DNA of 64,000 nt, from assembly GCF_003202205.1 (NCBI RefSeq), contig NZ_PDOG01000001.1, positions 404,507 through 468,506 of the forward strand, read 5' to 3'. The translations under genes were made by a program, and so were the position numbers. Shown here in pieces: positions 11,041-22,200 of this stretch (the first letter of the stretch is position 1; each line of letters starts with the position of its first letter). The notes under the pieces are model-generated. The model saw only the letters and a list, made by a program, of their open reading frames with translations, was not told where the DNA came from and did no database searches. This DNA is from Halomonas sp. LBP4 (GTDB lineage Bacteria > Pseudomonadota > Gammaproteobacteria > Pseudomonadales > Halomonadaceae).

Positions 11041-11048
11041 GGGACGAC

Positions 11049-11774
<726 letters not shown>

Positions 11775-11837
11775 GCACTGTCACCGCAACTTTCTGATAT
11801 AAAGGCAATTATTACAAATAGGCATACTAATTGCCAA

Positions 11838-11853
11838 TGGCACGCTTATTGCT
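11838..11853 (+). promoter_or_regulatory. Sigma-54 (-24/-12) promoter match upstream of rpoN
   Basis: TGGCACGCTTATTGCT fits the sigma-54 consensus TGGCAC-N5-TTGCW, with GG at 11839-11840, GC at 11851-11852 and the required 10 bp between them. It lies in the AT-rich 150-bp gap between lptB and rpoN, 72 nt before the rpoN ATG. This suggests autoregulation of rpoN by its own product. No activator site was identified. Confidence 0.6.
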
Positions 11854-11924
11854 AATAAAAGCCTTGCAAGACGACCGACAGCGGACTAGGGTGGAGGTTT
11901 TCGGCGAATGAGCACACACCTCTC

Positions 11925-13337
11925 ATGGCCATGAAAGCATCTCTGCAACTGCGCGTCGGTACCCAACTGACCATGACACCCCAGTTGCAGCAGGCCATCG
12001 CCCTGCTGCAACTCTCCACCCTGGACCTGCGCCAGGAGATCCAGCAGGCCCTGGAAGCGAACCCCATGCTGGAGCTCGACGACGGCTTCGGCGAGCAGGC
12101 GGCGAGTGAGACGCCCGCTGACGACTGGGCCAGCGAAATCCCCAGCGAACTCTCCGTCGACAGCGACTGGTCGGACACCTATCAAGACCTGGGCGCCCCC
12201 GCCGGTGGCGGCGAGGGCCCTGACTTCGAACGCCAGGCCGAGGGCCAGAGCCTCCAGAGCCATCTCGCCTGGCAGTTGGCGATGACCGACCTGGACGAGC
12301 GCCAGCGGCACATCGCCGAGAGCCTGATCGACGCCGTGGACGGCGCCGGCTACCTGACCCAGCCGCTCGACGAATTGCGCGACGGGCTCAGGGGCCAGGG
12401 GCTCGAGGGCCTCAAGAGCCGCGAGGTGGAGCAGGTACTGCTGCGCCTGCAACAGTTCGAACCGACCGGCATCTTCGCCCGGGACCTGCGCGAATGCCTG
12501 ATGCTGCAACTCGCCGCCCTGCCCGACGATACCCCGCTGCTGCCCCAGGCCCGCCGCCTGGTCCGCCAGTTTCTCGAGGCGCTGGCCGCCGATGACCGCC
12601 GCCTGCTCAGGCGACGCCTCGGCCTCGACGACGATGCCCTCGACGCGGTGACCGCCCTGGTCCGCTCGCTGGACCCGAGACCCGGCAGCCGCTATTCGGA
12701 ATCCGCCAGCGACTACGTCATTCCCGACCTGGTCGCCCGTCACGACAGCCGCGGCTGGCAGGTGGAGCTCAATCCCGAGGCCCTGCCGCGGCTGCGCATC
12801 CAGCCCGACTATGCGGCGCTGATTCGCCGCGCCGACAAGAGCCAGGACAACCAGTTCCTCAAGGATCACCTGCAGGAGGCGCGCTGGCTGATGAAGAGCC
12901 TGTCCAGCCGCAACGATACCCTGCTACGGGTGGGGCGCGAGATCATGGCGCGCCAGCTCGACTTCCTCGAGCAGGGCGAGGAGGCGATGAGGCCATTGAT
13001 ACTGGCCGATATCGCCCAGGCCGTGGAGATGCACGAGTCGACCATCTCACGGGTCACCACCCAGAAGTTCATCCATACCCCGCGCGGGGTCTTCGAGCTG
13101 AAGTACTTCTTCTCCAGCCAGGTCAGCAACGGCGATGGCGACGCCCACTCGAGCACGGCGATTCGCGCCCGCATCCGCAAGCTGATCCAGGAGGAACCAC
13201 CACGCAAGCCGCTCTCCGACAGCAAGCTGGTGGCACTGCTCGAGGAGGCCGGCATCAGCGTCGCGCGCCGGACTATTGCCAAGTACCGGGAAGCGATGGG
13301 CATCCCCTCCTCCAGCGAGCGCAAGCGGCTGAGGTGA
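11925..13337 (+). CDS. rpoN: RNA polymerase sigma-54 factor
   Basis: Encodes 470 residues. Region I (about 1-50, Gln- and Leu-rich, QLRVGTQLTMTPQLQQAIALLQLS) is the enhancer-responsive part. An acidic region II follows (about 55-110). The core-binding and helix-turn-helix segment contains LADIAQAVEMHESTISRVT, and the RpoN box ARRTIAKYRE is at about 447-456. It directs transcription from -24/-12 promoters with AAA+ activators. It heads the rpoN-hpf-ptsN-rapZ-NPr cluster. Its last codons and stop are duplicated 92 bp downstream. Confidence 0.98.
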   Translation: MAMKASLQLRVGTQLTMTPQLQQAIALLQLSTLDLRQEIQQALEANPMLELDDGFGEQAASETPADDWASEIPSELSVDSDWSDTYQDLGAPAGGGEGPDFERQAEGQSLQSHLAWQLAMTDLDERQRHIAESLIDAVDGAGYLTQPLDELRDGLRGQGLEGLKSREVEQVLLRLQQFEPTGIFARDLRECLMLQLAALPDDTPLLPQARRLVRQFLEALAADDRRLLRRRLGLDDDALDAVTALVRSLDPRPGSRYSESASDYVIPDLVARHDSRGWQVELNPEALPRLRIQPDYAALIRRADKSQDNQFLKDHLQEARWLMKSLSSRNDTLLRVGREIMARQLDFLEQGEEAMRPLILADIAQAVEMHESTISRVTTQKFIHTPRGVFELKYFFSSQVSNGDGDAHSSTAIRARIRKLIQEEPPRKPLSDSKLVALLEEAGISVARRTIAKYREAMGIPSSSERKRLR

Positions 13338-13430
13338 GAAGGGGACGGCGACGACCATTGCGCTCTCCAAGGTTCACCCGGGAAGCGATGGGCATCCCCT
13401 CCTCCAGCGAGCGCAAGCGGCTGAGGTGAG
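13286..13430. repeat. 53-bp perfect direct repeat duplicating the 3' end of rpoN
   Basis: Positions 13286-13338 (the final rpoN codons plus stop) and 13378-13430 are identical over 53 bp, separated by 39 unrelated bases. The second copy still reads GIPSSSERKRLR-stop, but no usable gene leads into it. It looks like a local duplication scar or a recombination footprint. Confidence 0.9.
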
Positions 13431-13434
13431 GCAT

Positions 13435-13482
13435 CGACAGCGCCCGGAGCACCCGTCACCAGTGGGTTTCCGGGCGCTGTCG
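13435..13482. terminator. Terminator-like hairpin after the rpoN repeat
   Basis: A perfect 14-bp inverted repeat (13435-13448 with 13469-13482) has a 20-nt loop and is rich in G+C. There is no T tract. It stands between the duplicated rpoN end and the hpf promoter and may separate the two transcripts. Confidence 0.55.
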
Positions 13483-13524
13483 CGGCATGCGCCAGGCGTT
13501 GCGGGCGTCGCCCTTCACGGGGGG

Positions 13525-13552
13525 TTTGCACGGCAGGAAAAAGGGTTACAAT
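13525..13552 (+). promoter_or_regulatory. Promoter candidate for hpf
   Basis: TTTGCA (13525-13530) and TACAAT (13547-13552) are 16 bp apart. The predicted start, near 13559, is about 27 nt before the hpf ATG, which has AAGGAGC as its ribosome binding site. Confidence 0.5.
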
Positions 13553-13585
13553 CGAGGCACCAATCGAAGGACGAAGGAGCGTGTC

Positions 13586-13894
13586 ATGCAAGTCAACATC
13601 ACCGGCCATCATGTGGAACTGACCGACGCCCTGCGTGACTATGTGAGCGAGAAGCTCACTCGCGTGGAACGCCACTATGACAACATCACCACCGTGCAGG
13701 TAACGCTCTCCGTCGAGAAGGCCCGCCAGCAGGCCGCCTGCACCCTGCATGCCGCCGGTGCCGATCTGCACGCCGAGGCCATGGACGGTGACATGTACGC
13801 CGCCATCGACGCCCTCGCCGACAAGCTGGACCGCCAGCTGGTCAAGCACAAGGAGAAGGTCCAGGCCCGCGCCCAGGGCGCCGGCGCCCGCTGA
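13586..13894 (+). CDS. hpf: Ribosome hibernation-promoting factor
   Basis: Encodes 102 residues of the short HPF/YfiA family: MQVNITGHHVELTDALRDYV, then KLDRQLVKHKEK near the C terminus. It binds the 30S decoding region in stationary phase and promotes 100S ribosome dimers. The lack of the long C-terminal domain makes it a short HPF. The position between rpoN and ptsN is conserved in gammaproteobacteria. It is 6 nt upstream of ptsN. Confidence 0.95.
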   Translation: MQVNITGHHVELTDALRDYVSEKLTRVERHYDNITTVQVTLSVEKARQQAACTLHAAGADLHAEAMDGDMYAAIDALADKLDRQLVKHKEKVQARAQGAGAR

Positions 13895-13900
13895 TCCATC

Positions 13901-14371
13901 ATGACACTCGAAGCCATCCTGCCCCCCGAGCGCACCCTCTTCGGCGTGCCCGGGGGGAGCAAGAAGCGGGTCCTGGAGTTCTTCAGCACCTTCATCGCCC
14001 AGAACACCCCGAGCCTCGACAGCCAGGAAGTCTTCGGCCGCCTGATCGGCCGCGAACGGCTGGGCAGTACGGGCATCGGCAACGGCGTCGCCATTCCCCA
14101 TGCCCGCGATCCGCACTGCAAGGCACCCATTGCCGGCTTCCTGAAACTGGCCGAACCGATCGACTTCGACGCCATCGATGGCGAACCGGTGGACCTGATC
14201 TTCGTGCTGCTGGTGCCGGAAGAGGCAGACGATGCCCACCTCGCGCTGCTGGCCCAGGTCGCAGGCGTGATGAACGATGCCGAGACCCGGGGCCGGCTGC
14301 GCAAGAGCGCGAGCCAGCGCGAACTTCATGAACGACTCATCGAGGCGATCCGACGACAGTCCTCGGGCTGA
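13901..14371 (+). CDS. ptsN: Nitrogen-regulatory PTS protein EIIA-Ntr
   Basis: Encodes 156 residues of the EIIA type-2 domain. The phosphorylatable His67 lies in GNGVAIPHARD. EIIA-Ntr receives phosphate from NPr and modulates potassium transport and nitrogen and envelope stress responses rather than sugar uptake. FVLLVPEEADDAHL is another family phrase. It is cotranscribed with hpf and rapZ. Confidence 0.97.
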   Translation: MTLEAILPPERTLFGVPGGSKKRVLEFFSTFIAQNTPSLDSQEVFGRLIGRERLGSTGIGNGVAIPHARDPHCKAPIAGFLKLAEPIDFDAIDGEPVDLIFVLLVPEEADDAHLALLAQVAGVMNDAETRGRLRKSASQRELHERLIEAIRRQSSG

Positions 14372-14420
14372 TCGCCCCTCACCGGGCCACCCGGCCAGCC
14401 ACACGACCAGGAGACCCGCC

Positions 14421-15341
14421 ATGCAGCTCGTGATCATCAGCGGCCGATCCGGCTCAGGCAAGTCGATCGCACTGCAGGCGCTCGAGGATCTCGGCTACTA
14501 CGCCATCGACAACCTGCCGGCCATGCTGCTCGGCCCGCTGGTGGACGAACTCAGCAGCGACCACTCCCCCCACACCTCGATCGCGGTGAGCATCGACGCC
14601 CGCAACCTGCCCCATGCGCTGGAACGCTTTCCCAGCCTGCTGGAGGAGGTCCGCGCGCGCGGGATCGACGGCCAGGTGATCTACCTCACCACCGACGCCC
14701 GCATCCTGCTCGAGCGCTACTCGGAAACCCGCCGGCGCCACCCGCTGACGCGCGACAGCGACATGACCCTGGCCGAGGCGATCGACTCCGAGGAGACGGC
14801 GCTGGCCGAGATCCGCGACCTGGCCGACCTGGTGATCGATACCTCACGGCTCTCGGTGCACGAGCTGCGCCGGCGCATCAGCGACCAGGTGGCCCACCAC
14901 CGGGCCGACCAGCTGACCCTGACCGTGGAGTCCTTCGGCTTCAAGCGCGGCGTGCCCCTCGACGCCGATATCGTCTTCGATGCCCGCTGCCTGCCGAACC
15001 CCTACTGGGATCCCCGGCTGCGCCAGGACACCGGTCGCGATGCCTCGATCATCGAGTTCCTCGACGGCTACCCCGTCGTCGGCGAGATGCATGACGACAT
15101 CCTGGCCTGGGTGGAGCGCTGGCTGCCGGCCTACCAGGCCAGCCATCGAAGCTACCTGACCGTGGCCATCGGCTGCACCGGCGGCCAGCACCGCTCGGTC
15201 TACCTGGCCGAACGACTGGCCCGGCAGCTCGCCGGGCATTGCCCCAGCGTGCGACTGCGCCATCGGGAACTGGGCATCCACAACATCCTCCCCCGGCAGT
15301 CGGAGCCGCCACGGGCCGAGAACGACGACGAAGGAAGCTGA
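14421..15341 (+). CDS. rapZ: RNase adapter protein RapZ
   Basis: Encodes 306 residues: an N-terminal P-loop domain (GRSGSGKS at 8-15, then DLGYYAIDNLP) and a C-terminal domain with the conserved CTGGQHRSVYLAERLA. RapZ binds glucosamine-6-phosphate and directs the GlmZ/GlmY small RNA system to RNase E, linking cell-wall precursor level to glmS expression. AGGAGAC precedes the ATG. It lies between ptsN and the NPr gene, the standard order. Confidence 0.97.
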   Translation: MQLVIISGRSGSGKSIALQALEDLGYYAIDNLPAMLLGPLVDELSSDHSPHTSIAVSIDARNLPHALERFPSLLEEVRARGIDGQVIYLTTDARILLERYSETRRRHPLTRDSDMTLAEAIDSEETALAEIRDLADLVIDTSRLSVHELRRRISDQVAHHRADQLTLTVESFGFKRGVPLDADIVFDARCLPNPYWDPRLRQDTGRDASIIEFLDGYPVVGEMHDDILAWVERWLPAYQASHRSYLTVAIGCTGGQHRSVYLAERLARQLAGHCPSVRLRHRELGIHNILPRQSEPPRAENDDEGS

Positions 15342-15344
15342 GGC

Positions 15345-15614
15345 GTGCCGCAACGCAAGCTCACCCTGAACAATCGGCGTGGCCTGCATGCCCGTGCCGC
15401 CACCAAGCTCGTGCAGTGCTGCCAGCCCTTCCAGGCCCAGGTCACCGTGAGCCACGCCGGCCGCGACGCCGACGCCGCCAACATCATGTCGTTGCTGATG
15501 CTGGCCGCCCCCTGCGGCACCGAGCTGACCCTCGAGGCCGAGGGCGAAGACGCCGAGGCGGCGCTCGACGCCATCGAGGCACTCTTCGATGCCAGGTTCG
15601 ACGAGGATGCCTGA
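15345..15614 (+). CDS. ptsO: HPr-family phosphocarrier protein NPr
   Basis: Encodes 89 residues starting at GTG, 3 nt after the rapZ stop. His15 in NNRRGLHARAATKLV is the phosphorylation site. AANIMSLLMLAAPCGTEL is the HPr Ser region. NPr transfers phosphate from EI-Ntr (PtsP) to EIIA-Ntr. The gene is also named npr. Confidence 0.93.
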   Translation: MPQRKLTLNNRRGLHARAATKLVQCCQPFQAQVTVSHAGRDADAANIMSLLMLAAPCGTELTLEAEGEDAEAALDAIEALFDARFDEDA

Positions 15615-15663
15615 CCCCTGTACGACGTAGGGACAGCGGCCGGGTGGGCACGGAAGACCGGCC

Positions 15664-17004
15664 TCAGCTGCCCGCCACCATCATCTCGTCGACGAGCCAG
15701 CTGCCGGTATGGATGCTGCCACGGGTGTCGATGTCGTCGCCGACTCCCGCCAGGCCCTTGAACATTCCCTCGAGATTGCCGGCGATGGTGAACTCCTCCA
15801 CCGGGTGGCGGATCTCGCCATCCTCGACCCAGAAGCCGGCGGCACCGCGGGAGTAGTCGCCGGTCACGCCGTTGACCCCCTGTCCCATCAGCTCGGTGAC
15901 CAGCACACCGCGTCCCATCCGGCGCAGCAGCGCCTCCTGGTTCTCCAGAGGGGCGGTGATACGCAGGTTGCGTGCGCCGCCGGCGTTGCCGGTGGTCTGC
16001 AGGCCGAGGCGCCTCGCGCTGTAGGCCGAGAGCATGTAGCTGGCCAGGCGCCCACGGTCGACGAAGACGTTGTCACGGGTCTGGACCCCGTCGTTGTCGA
16101 AGGGGCTGCTGGCCATGGCGCCGCGCTCCATGGGCCGCTCGCCGAGGCTGAACCACTCGGGGAAGAGCGGGTCGCCCAGGCGGTCGCAGAGGAAGGAGGC
16201 CTGGCGGTAGAGGGCGCCGCCGGCGATGGCGCTCATCAGGTGCCCCACCAGCCCGCTGGCGAGGGTCGGATCGAACAGCACCGGCAGGCGTCCGGTGGCC
16301 GGGCGCCGGGCGCCGAGGCGTCGCAGGGTCCGCCGCGCCGCGCTCTCGCCCACCACCTCGGGCGCCTGCAGGTCGCCGGGGTCGCGCGCACTGGTGTAGT
16401 CGTAGTCGCGCTGCATGCCGCTGGCATCCTCGGCGATCAGCATGCAGGAGAGCGAATGGCGACTGCCGCGCTGGCTGCCGAGGAAACCATGGCTGTTGGC
16501 GTAGACCCGCACGCCCTCGCCGCTGGAGAGCGAGGCGCCGTCGGAGCTGCGGATCCCCGCCACGCCGCGCCCGGCGGCCTCGCAGGCCAGCGCCAGCTCG
16601 ATGGCGCGGTCGGTGGTCAGGTCCCAGGGGTGGTGGACATCGAGATCGGGCAGCTCGCGCGCCATCAGCTCGGCGTCGGCCAGCCCCGAGGCCGGGTCCT
16701 CGCCGGTATGGCGGGCAATCGCCAGCGCCTTCTCCACCGCCGCGCGGATCGAGGCCTCGCCGGCATCGCTGGACGAGGCACTGCCCTTGCGCGACCCGAC
16801 ATAGACGGTCACCGCGATGCCCTGGTCACGAGAGAGTTCGACGGTCTCCACTTCCCCCTCGCGCACGCTGATGCCGATCCCCTGGTCGACGCTGGCCCCG
16901 ACCTCGCAGGCGTCGGCCCCCAGCCGCCTGGCCAGCTCGAGCGCCGCCTCGGCGCGGGTTTCCAGCAGCGCCTGCTGGGCGGCGGCATCGAAAGCCTGTG
17001 TCAT
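15664..17004 (-). CDS. pmbA: Metalloprotease PmbA (TldE)
   Basis: Encodes 446 residues of the TldE/PmbA family. Family phrases include GISVREGEVETVELSRDQGIAVTVYVG, TRDNVFVDRGRLASYMLS and TGNAGGARNL, near the end GVGDDIDTRGSIHTGSWLVDEMMVAG. With TldD it forms a heterodimeric protease that processes microcin precursors and the CcdA antitoxin. PmbA itself lacks the HEXXXH zinc motif, as here. The start MTQAFDAAAQQ has AGGAG upstream. Confidence 0.96.
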   Translation of the reverse strand: MTQAFDAAAQQALLETRAEAALELARRLGADACEVGASVDQGIGISVREGEVETVELSRDQGIAVTVYVGSRKGSASSSDAGEASIRAAVEKALAIARHTGEDPASGLADAELMARELPDLDVHHPWDLTTDRAIELALACEAAGRGVAGIRSSDGASLSSGEGVRVYANSHGFLGSQRGSRHSLSCMLIAEDASGMQRDYDYTSARDPGDLQAPEVVGESAARRTLRRLGARRPATGRLPVLFDPTLASGLVGHLMSAIAGGALYRQASFLCDRLGDPLFPEWFSLGERPMERGAMASSPFDNDGVQTRDNVFVDRGRLASYMLSAYSARRLGLQTTGNAGGARNLRITAPLENQEALLRRMGRGVLVTELMGQGVNGVTGDYSRGAAGFWVEDGEIRHPVEEFTIAGNLEGMFKGLAGVGDDIDTRGSIHTGSWLVDEMMVAGS

Positions 17005-17055
17005 GCGATTCTCCTCGTCGACCGGCCCCGCGGGCCGGTGGTCATTCATGATGCA

Positions 17056-17087
17056 TTGCACAGCCCGCCGCTGCGGGCTGATATACT
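17056..17087 (+). promoter_or_regulatory. Extended -10 promoter and operator-like palindrome before yjgA
   Basis: TGATATACT (17079-17087) is an extended -10 element. TTGCAC at 17056-17061 is 20 bp away, too far for a normal -35. A 7-bp inverted repeat AGCCCGC-CGCT-GCGGGCT (17062-17079) fills the space and could be an operator. Confidence 0.45.
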
Positions 17088-17121
17088 ATCGGCCATCCCG
17101 ACCTCAACCGATGGAAGCGGC

Positions 17122-17652
17122 ATGTCCCAGGAATCCTCTCGTGAGCTGCTCGCGCAGATCACCCAGTCGGCCGACGAACCGCCCAGCAAGTCGCAGCTCA
17201 AGCGCGAGATGCACGCCCTGCAGGCCCTCGGCGAGCAGATCATCGCCATGAGCGAGGCCGAGCGCGCCCGCTTCCCCCTCTCCGACGACCTGCTCGCCGC
17301 CGTGGAGGAGACCTCGCGGATCCGCTCCCACGAGGGACGCCGGCGGCACATGCAGTACGTCGGCAAGCTGATGCGCCGCGAGGACCTCGCCGCCATCCAG
17401 GCGGTGTTCGACGAGGTCGAGCAGGAGAAGCTCCGGCGCGACCACGCCTTCCACCGCCTCGAGAAGTGGCGCGACCGGCTCATCGAGGAGGGCGATACCG
17501 CCGTCGAGCCCTTCATCGCGGAGTTCCCCGCCGTCGACCGCCAGGCCCTGCGCCAGCTGATCCGCAATGCCCGCCGCGAACGCGAGCTAGGCAAGCCGCC
17601 GACCAATGCCCGCCGGCTGTTCCGCCTGATCCGCGATACCGCGGGGCTGTAG
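17122..17652 (+). CDS. yjgA: Ribosome biogenesis factor YjgA (DarP)
   Basis: Encodes 176 residues rich in charged helices. The phrases PPSKSQLKREMHALQALGEQI and KPPTNARRLFRLIRD are typical of DUF615/DarP, a 50S assembly factor that promotes peptidyl-transferase centre maturation. The position between pmbA and tldD matches Pseudomonas. The start MSQESSRELL lies about 30 nt from the predicted transcription start. The gene converges on tldD. Confidence 0.93.
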   Translation: MSQESSRELLAQITQSADEPPSKSQLKREMHALQALGEQIIAMSEAERARFPLSDDLLAAVEETSRIRSHEGRRRHMQYVGKLMRREDLAAIQAVFDEVEQEKLRRDHAFHRLEKWRDRLIEEGDTAVEPFIAEFPAVDRQALRQLIRNARRERELGKPPTNARRLFRLIRDTAGL

Positions 17653-17715
17653 ACCTGGCACCTGCCCGAGCGCATGGCTCTCGTGCCCTTACACTGCCCA
17701 TGTTGACGGCATGGC

Positions 17716-17808
17716 CCCTATGGGGTCAGACCCCAGCCAAGCCATCATCCCTGTCGTGGCGCTCCTCTCTCGCCGAGGCAGTCCCCGCCGGGGTCTGACC
17801 CCATAGGG
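17716..17808. repeat. REP-like inverted pair with GGGGTCAGACCCC cores
   Basis: A 19-bp sequence at 17716-17734 (CCCTATGGGGTCAGACCCC) recurs as its exact reverse complement at 17790-17808, with 55 bp between. Each copy is itself a palindrome. The pair sits in the 187-bp gap between the convergent yjgA and tldD genes. The layout is that of a two-unit REP/BIME element, and the full structure could also act as a terminator. Confidence 0.75.
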
Positions 17809-17839
17809 ACCGCCGACGCCGGCGGCCCTACACAACGCC

Positions 17840-19290
<1,451 letters not shown>

Positions 19291-19294
<4 letters not shown>

Positions 19295-22200
19295 TCGGCA
19301 CTTTCCACGGATATCTGGGGCGAGGTCCAGGGGCCCCGCACGCGGTAATGAACTCGGGTCACCCGGTCGAGGGCGTCGCCGAACAGGCGGTCGGCAATGA
19401 ACAGGGCACCGCCGACCAGCGGCGCGCCGGCAATCACGGCGGCCAGCGGCAGGTTGCGGCTCACCGGCAGAGTGACGCCCAGGCGCTGGTCGAGTTCCCG
19501 CCGCACCAGGTTCACGCTGCCCTCCAGGGTGAAGAAGGTGGCCGGCCCTTCGACCTCCACCGGCCCCCGAGTCTCGAGAATTCCACCATACAGGGTCGCG
19601 GCGCCGGTGACACTGTCGAAGGCGGTGCCCTGGCCGGTGACATCGGAGAAATCGAGCCGCAGGCGACGCACCAGGTTGTCGACGTTGAGCAGCCCCACCA
19701 GGCGCGCCGAGGGCGACTCGATGTTGACGAAGCGCCCGTCGCGCAGCAGCACCTCGATGCTGCCGCGGGAGCGCTCCAGGGCGAACTGCCAGGGCGCGCC
19801 GGGCCAGGCGAGCTGGCTGGTGACGTGGGTCTCGCGGTTGCGGATCGCCACCGGTTGACCGAGCCGCTCCAGCGCGGTGCCGAGGTCGCGGCCATCCAGG
19901 TCGAGCCGCGCCCGGCTCAGGCTGTTGGCGGGGCCGGCGGCCTCCCAGATCAGCTCGCCCCGCGCCGAGACCTCGCCCAGGGTCAGCCCCAGAGGCGCGA
20001 TGGTCAACCGCTCGGGCGTCGCCCGCCAGCGGGTCGTGAGCGGGCCGAAGCGTCGCCCCCGATACTCGATGTCGGCGACACGCAAGCGGCCGGCGGGCAA
20101 CTGCTCGACCCAGTCCGGGAACGGCTCCAGCTCCGTCAGCGTGGCGACCTCGCCCAGCCGCGACTCGCTGTCGCCGGCCTCGTGGATCAGGCCGTCCAGG
20201 GTCAAACGCCTCAGCGCGACATCCAGGGGCTCGGCAAGTTGTGGCCGATAGTCGAGCTGTCCCTCGACCAGGCTGCCGTCCAGCGCCAGCCGCCAGCCGC
20301 CGCCACGCTGGGGCCGTCCGTCGAGATAGAGCGAGCCCAGGCAGCGCCCCTCATGTTCCAGACAGCTGGTCTCGAGCTCGAGGCCCCCCAGGGTCTCGAC
20401 GAGCCCATCGCCGGCTCCGTCTCCCCGGCCGACATCCAGCGCCACGAGCGCCTCGCCCCAGGCGGCCAGGTCGAGCCGCGGCTGGTAGGCCTGCACCCAC
20501 CAGCCCTCGCTTTCCGGCCAGGTCGCGCCCGGCGAACGACCGAGCCAGACCTGGCCCTGGCCGACCTCCGACCCGGCGAGTTCCCGCCAGCGCAGGTTCA
20601 ACTGCTCCCCCAGGCGGCCCTCGAGCCGGCCGCCGGTCAGGTCCATGTCGAGCCGCAGCGGCTGGCGCGGCGCGGCCCCCTTGCCCAGCGGTGCCGGCAA
20701 GGCGATGCCCAGTCCCTCGAGCGAACTCGACAGGCTCAGCGTGCTGGCCTGTTCGCCGATCGCCAGGCGCCCCTGCCAGGCGAACTGGCCCTCGAGCAGG
20801 CGGTCGAGGGCGGCCGCTCCGGACCAGCTGGCCAGGTCGGCGGCCACGGCGGTGCCGGCCAGGTCGAGGCCACCGGCCAGGGTGTCGATCTCGGCGCGCA
20901 CCGGCCCACCGAGCAGCCGGCCCTCGAGGCGCCCCTCGAGCCACCCCTCCTCGCCGCGCTGGCGCCAGGCCAGCGGCCCGTCGAGATCGCTGAAGACCAG
21001 CGCCAGCGGGCGGTACTCCAGCCGATCAAAGGCGGCGTCGGTGTCGATATCGAGCGCCAGCGCCTCGGGCTCGCCCAGCGCCAGCGCCAGCGCCAGCCGG
21101 CCCGCGGCACCACCCTCGCCCTGCCACGCCTCCACCGCCTCGATGCCTTCCACCGGCATCGCCAGCAGGTAGCGACGCAGCGCCTCGGCCGAGGCCTCGA
21201 GTTCGCCGCTCACCTCGAGGTGTTCATCGACCAGCGAGACCCGGCCGTCACGAGCCTCGACGCCGAGGCTCTCGGCCCGCGCCACGGTCGCTTCGAGCGT
21301 GGTGTCCTGCAGGGTCAGGCGACCCTCCAGCGCCTCCAGGGCCGGCCAGGCCGGCCCGAAGGGCAGCCGGCCTTGCTCGATGGTGAGCTCCAGGCCGAAG
21401 GAGGGAGCGACCCTGGCCGCGCCGCCGGCCAGCGGCACATGCAGCCGCAGCGAGCCCTCCGGCACACGCCCGGCCACTCCCGCACCCAGCCACTCGGTGA
21501 GCCCCTCGTCCATGATCTCGACCGGCAACCAGTCGAGCAGCGGGGTCTCGATGGCATCCACGTCGTGGAAGCCCAGCGTCAACCCGAAGCCACCGCGCTG
21601 CCCCCCGCCGACCGAAAGGCCGAAGCCGCCGCGGGCCTCGGCACCGTTCCAGCCCACCTCGAGATCACGACCGCTGACGAACCTGCGCGGCCCGTCGTAG
21701 GACCAGAGCACCTCGCCGCTGGCGTGGGAGAGCGTCATGGGGGCGGCAAAGACCTCGGGGAAGTGCAGCTCGGCGCCATCGCTGTCGACAAAGCTCACCT
21801 GGCCGCTCAGGTCCCGGGCCTCGACCCACATGTCGAACGGCCCCCCACCGGGGGCCTGCTTCCAGGGCGAGACCGCCACGTCCTGCAGCCCGGCCCGGGC
21901 CAGCCAGTGGCCATTCTCGCGCCCCAGTCCCAGCCCGGTCACGCGGCCACGGGGGGCCAGGGCGGCCACCACCCGCGACAGCGCCTCCGGCAGCGGCAGG
22001 CGGTCGCGCCAGGCGGCCAGCGAGCCCAGTTCGAACTCGCTGGTATTGAGCCACCACCCGGCGTCGCTGCGGCGCAGGTGCCAATAGGCCGGCAGGGCCG
22101 CCCCCTCCGCCTCGGCCAGCGCCTCCGGCGCGTTCCAGTCGGCGCTGCCGGCATCCCCCTCCAGCCAGGCCTCCCAGCCGTCATCGCGCCGCAGCCACTG

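Noticed and set aside
13378..13430. Second rpoN fragment as a pseudogene of a full rpoN copy
   Set aside because: Only 53 bp are shared and no upstream rpoN similarity precedes it, so it is a local repeat, not a gene remnant.
15709..17121. An N-terminal extension of about 470 codons before yjgA
   Set aside because: The region is antisense to pmbA, and YjgA homologues start at 17122.
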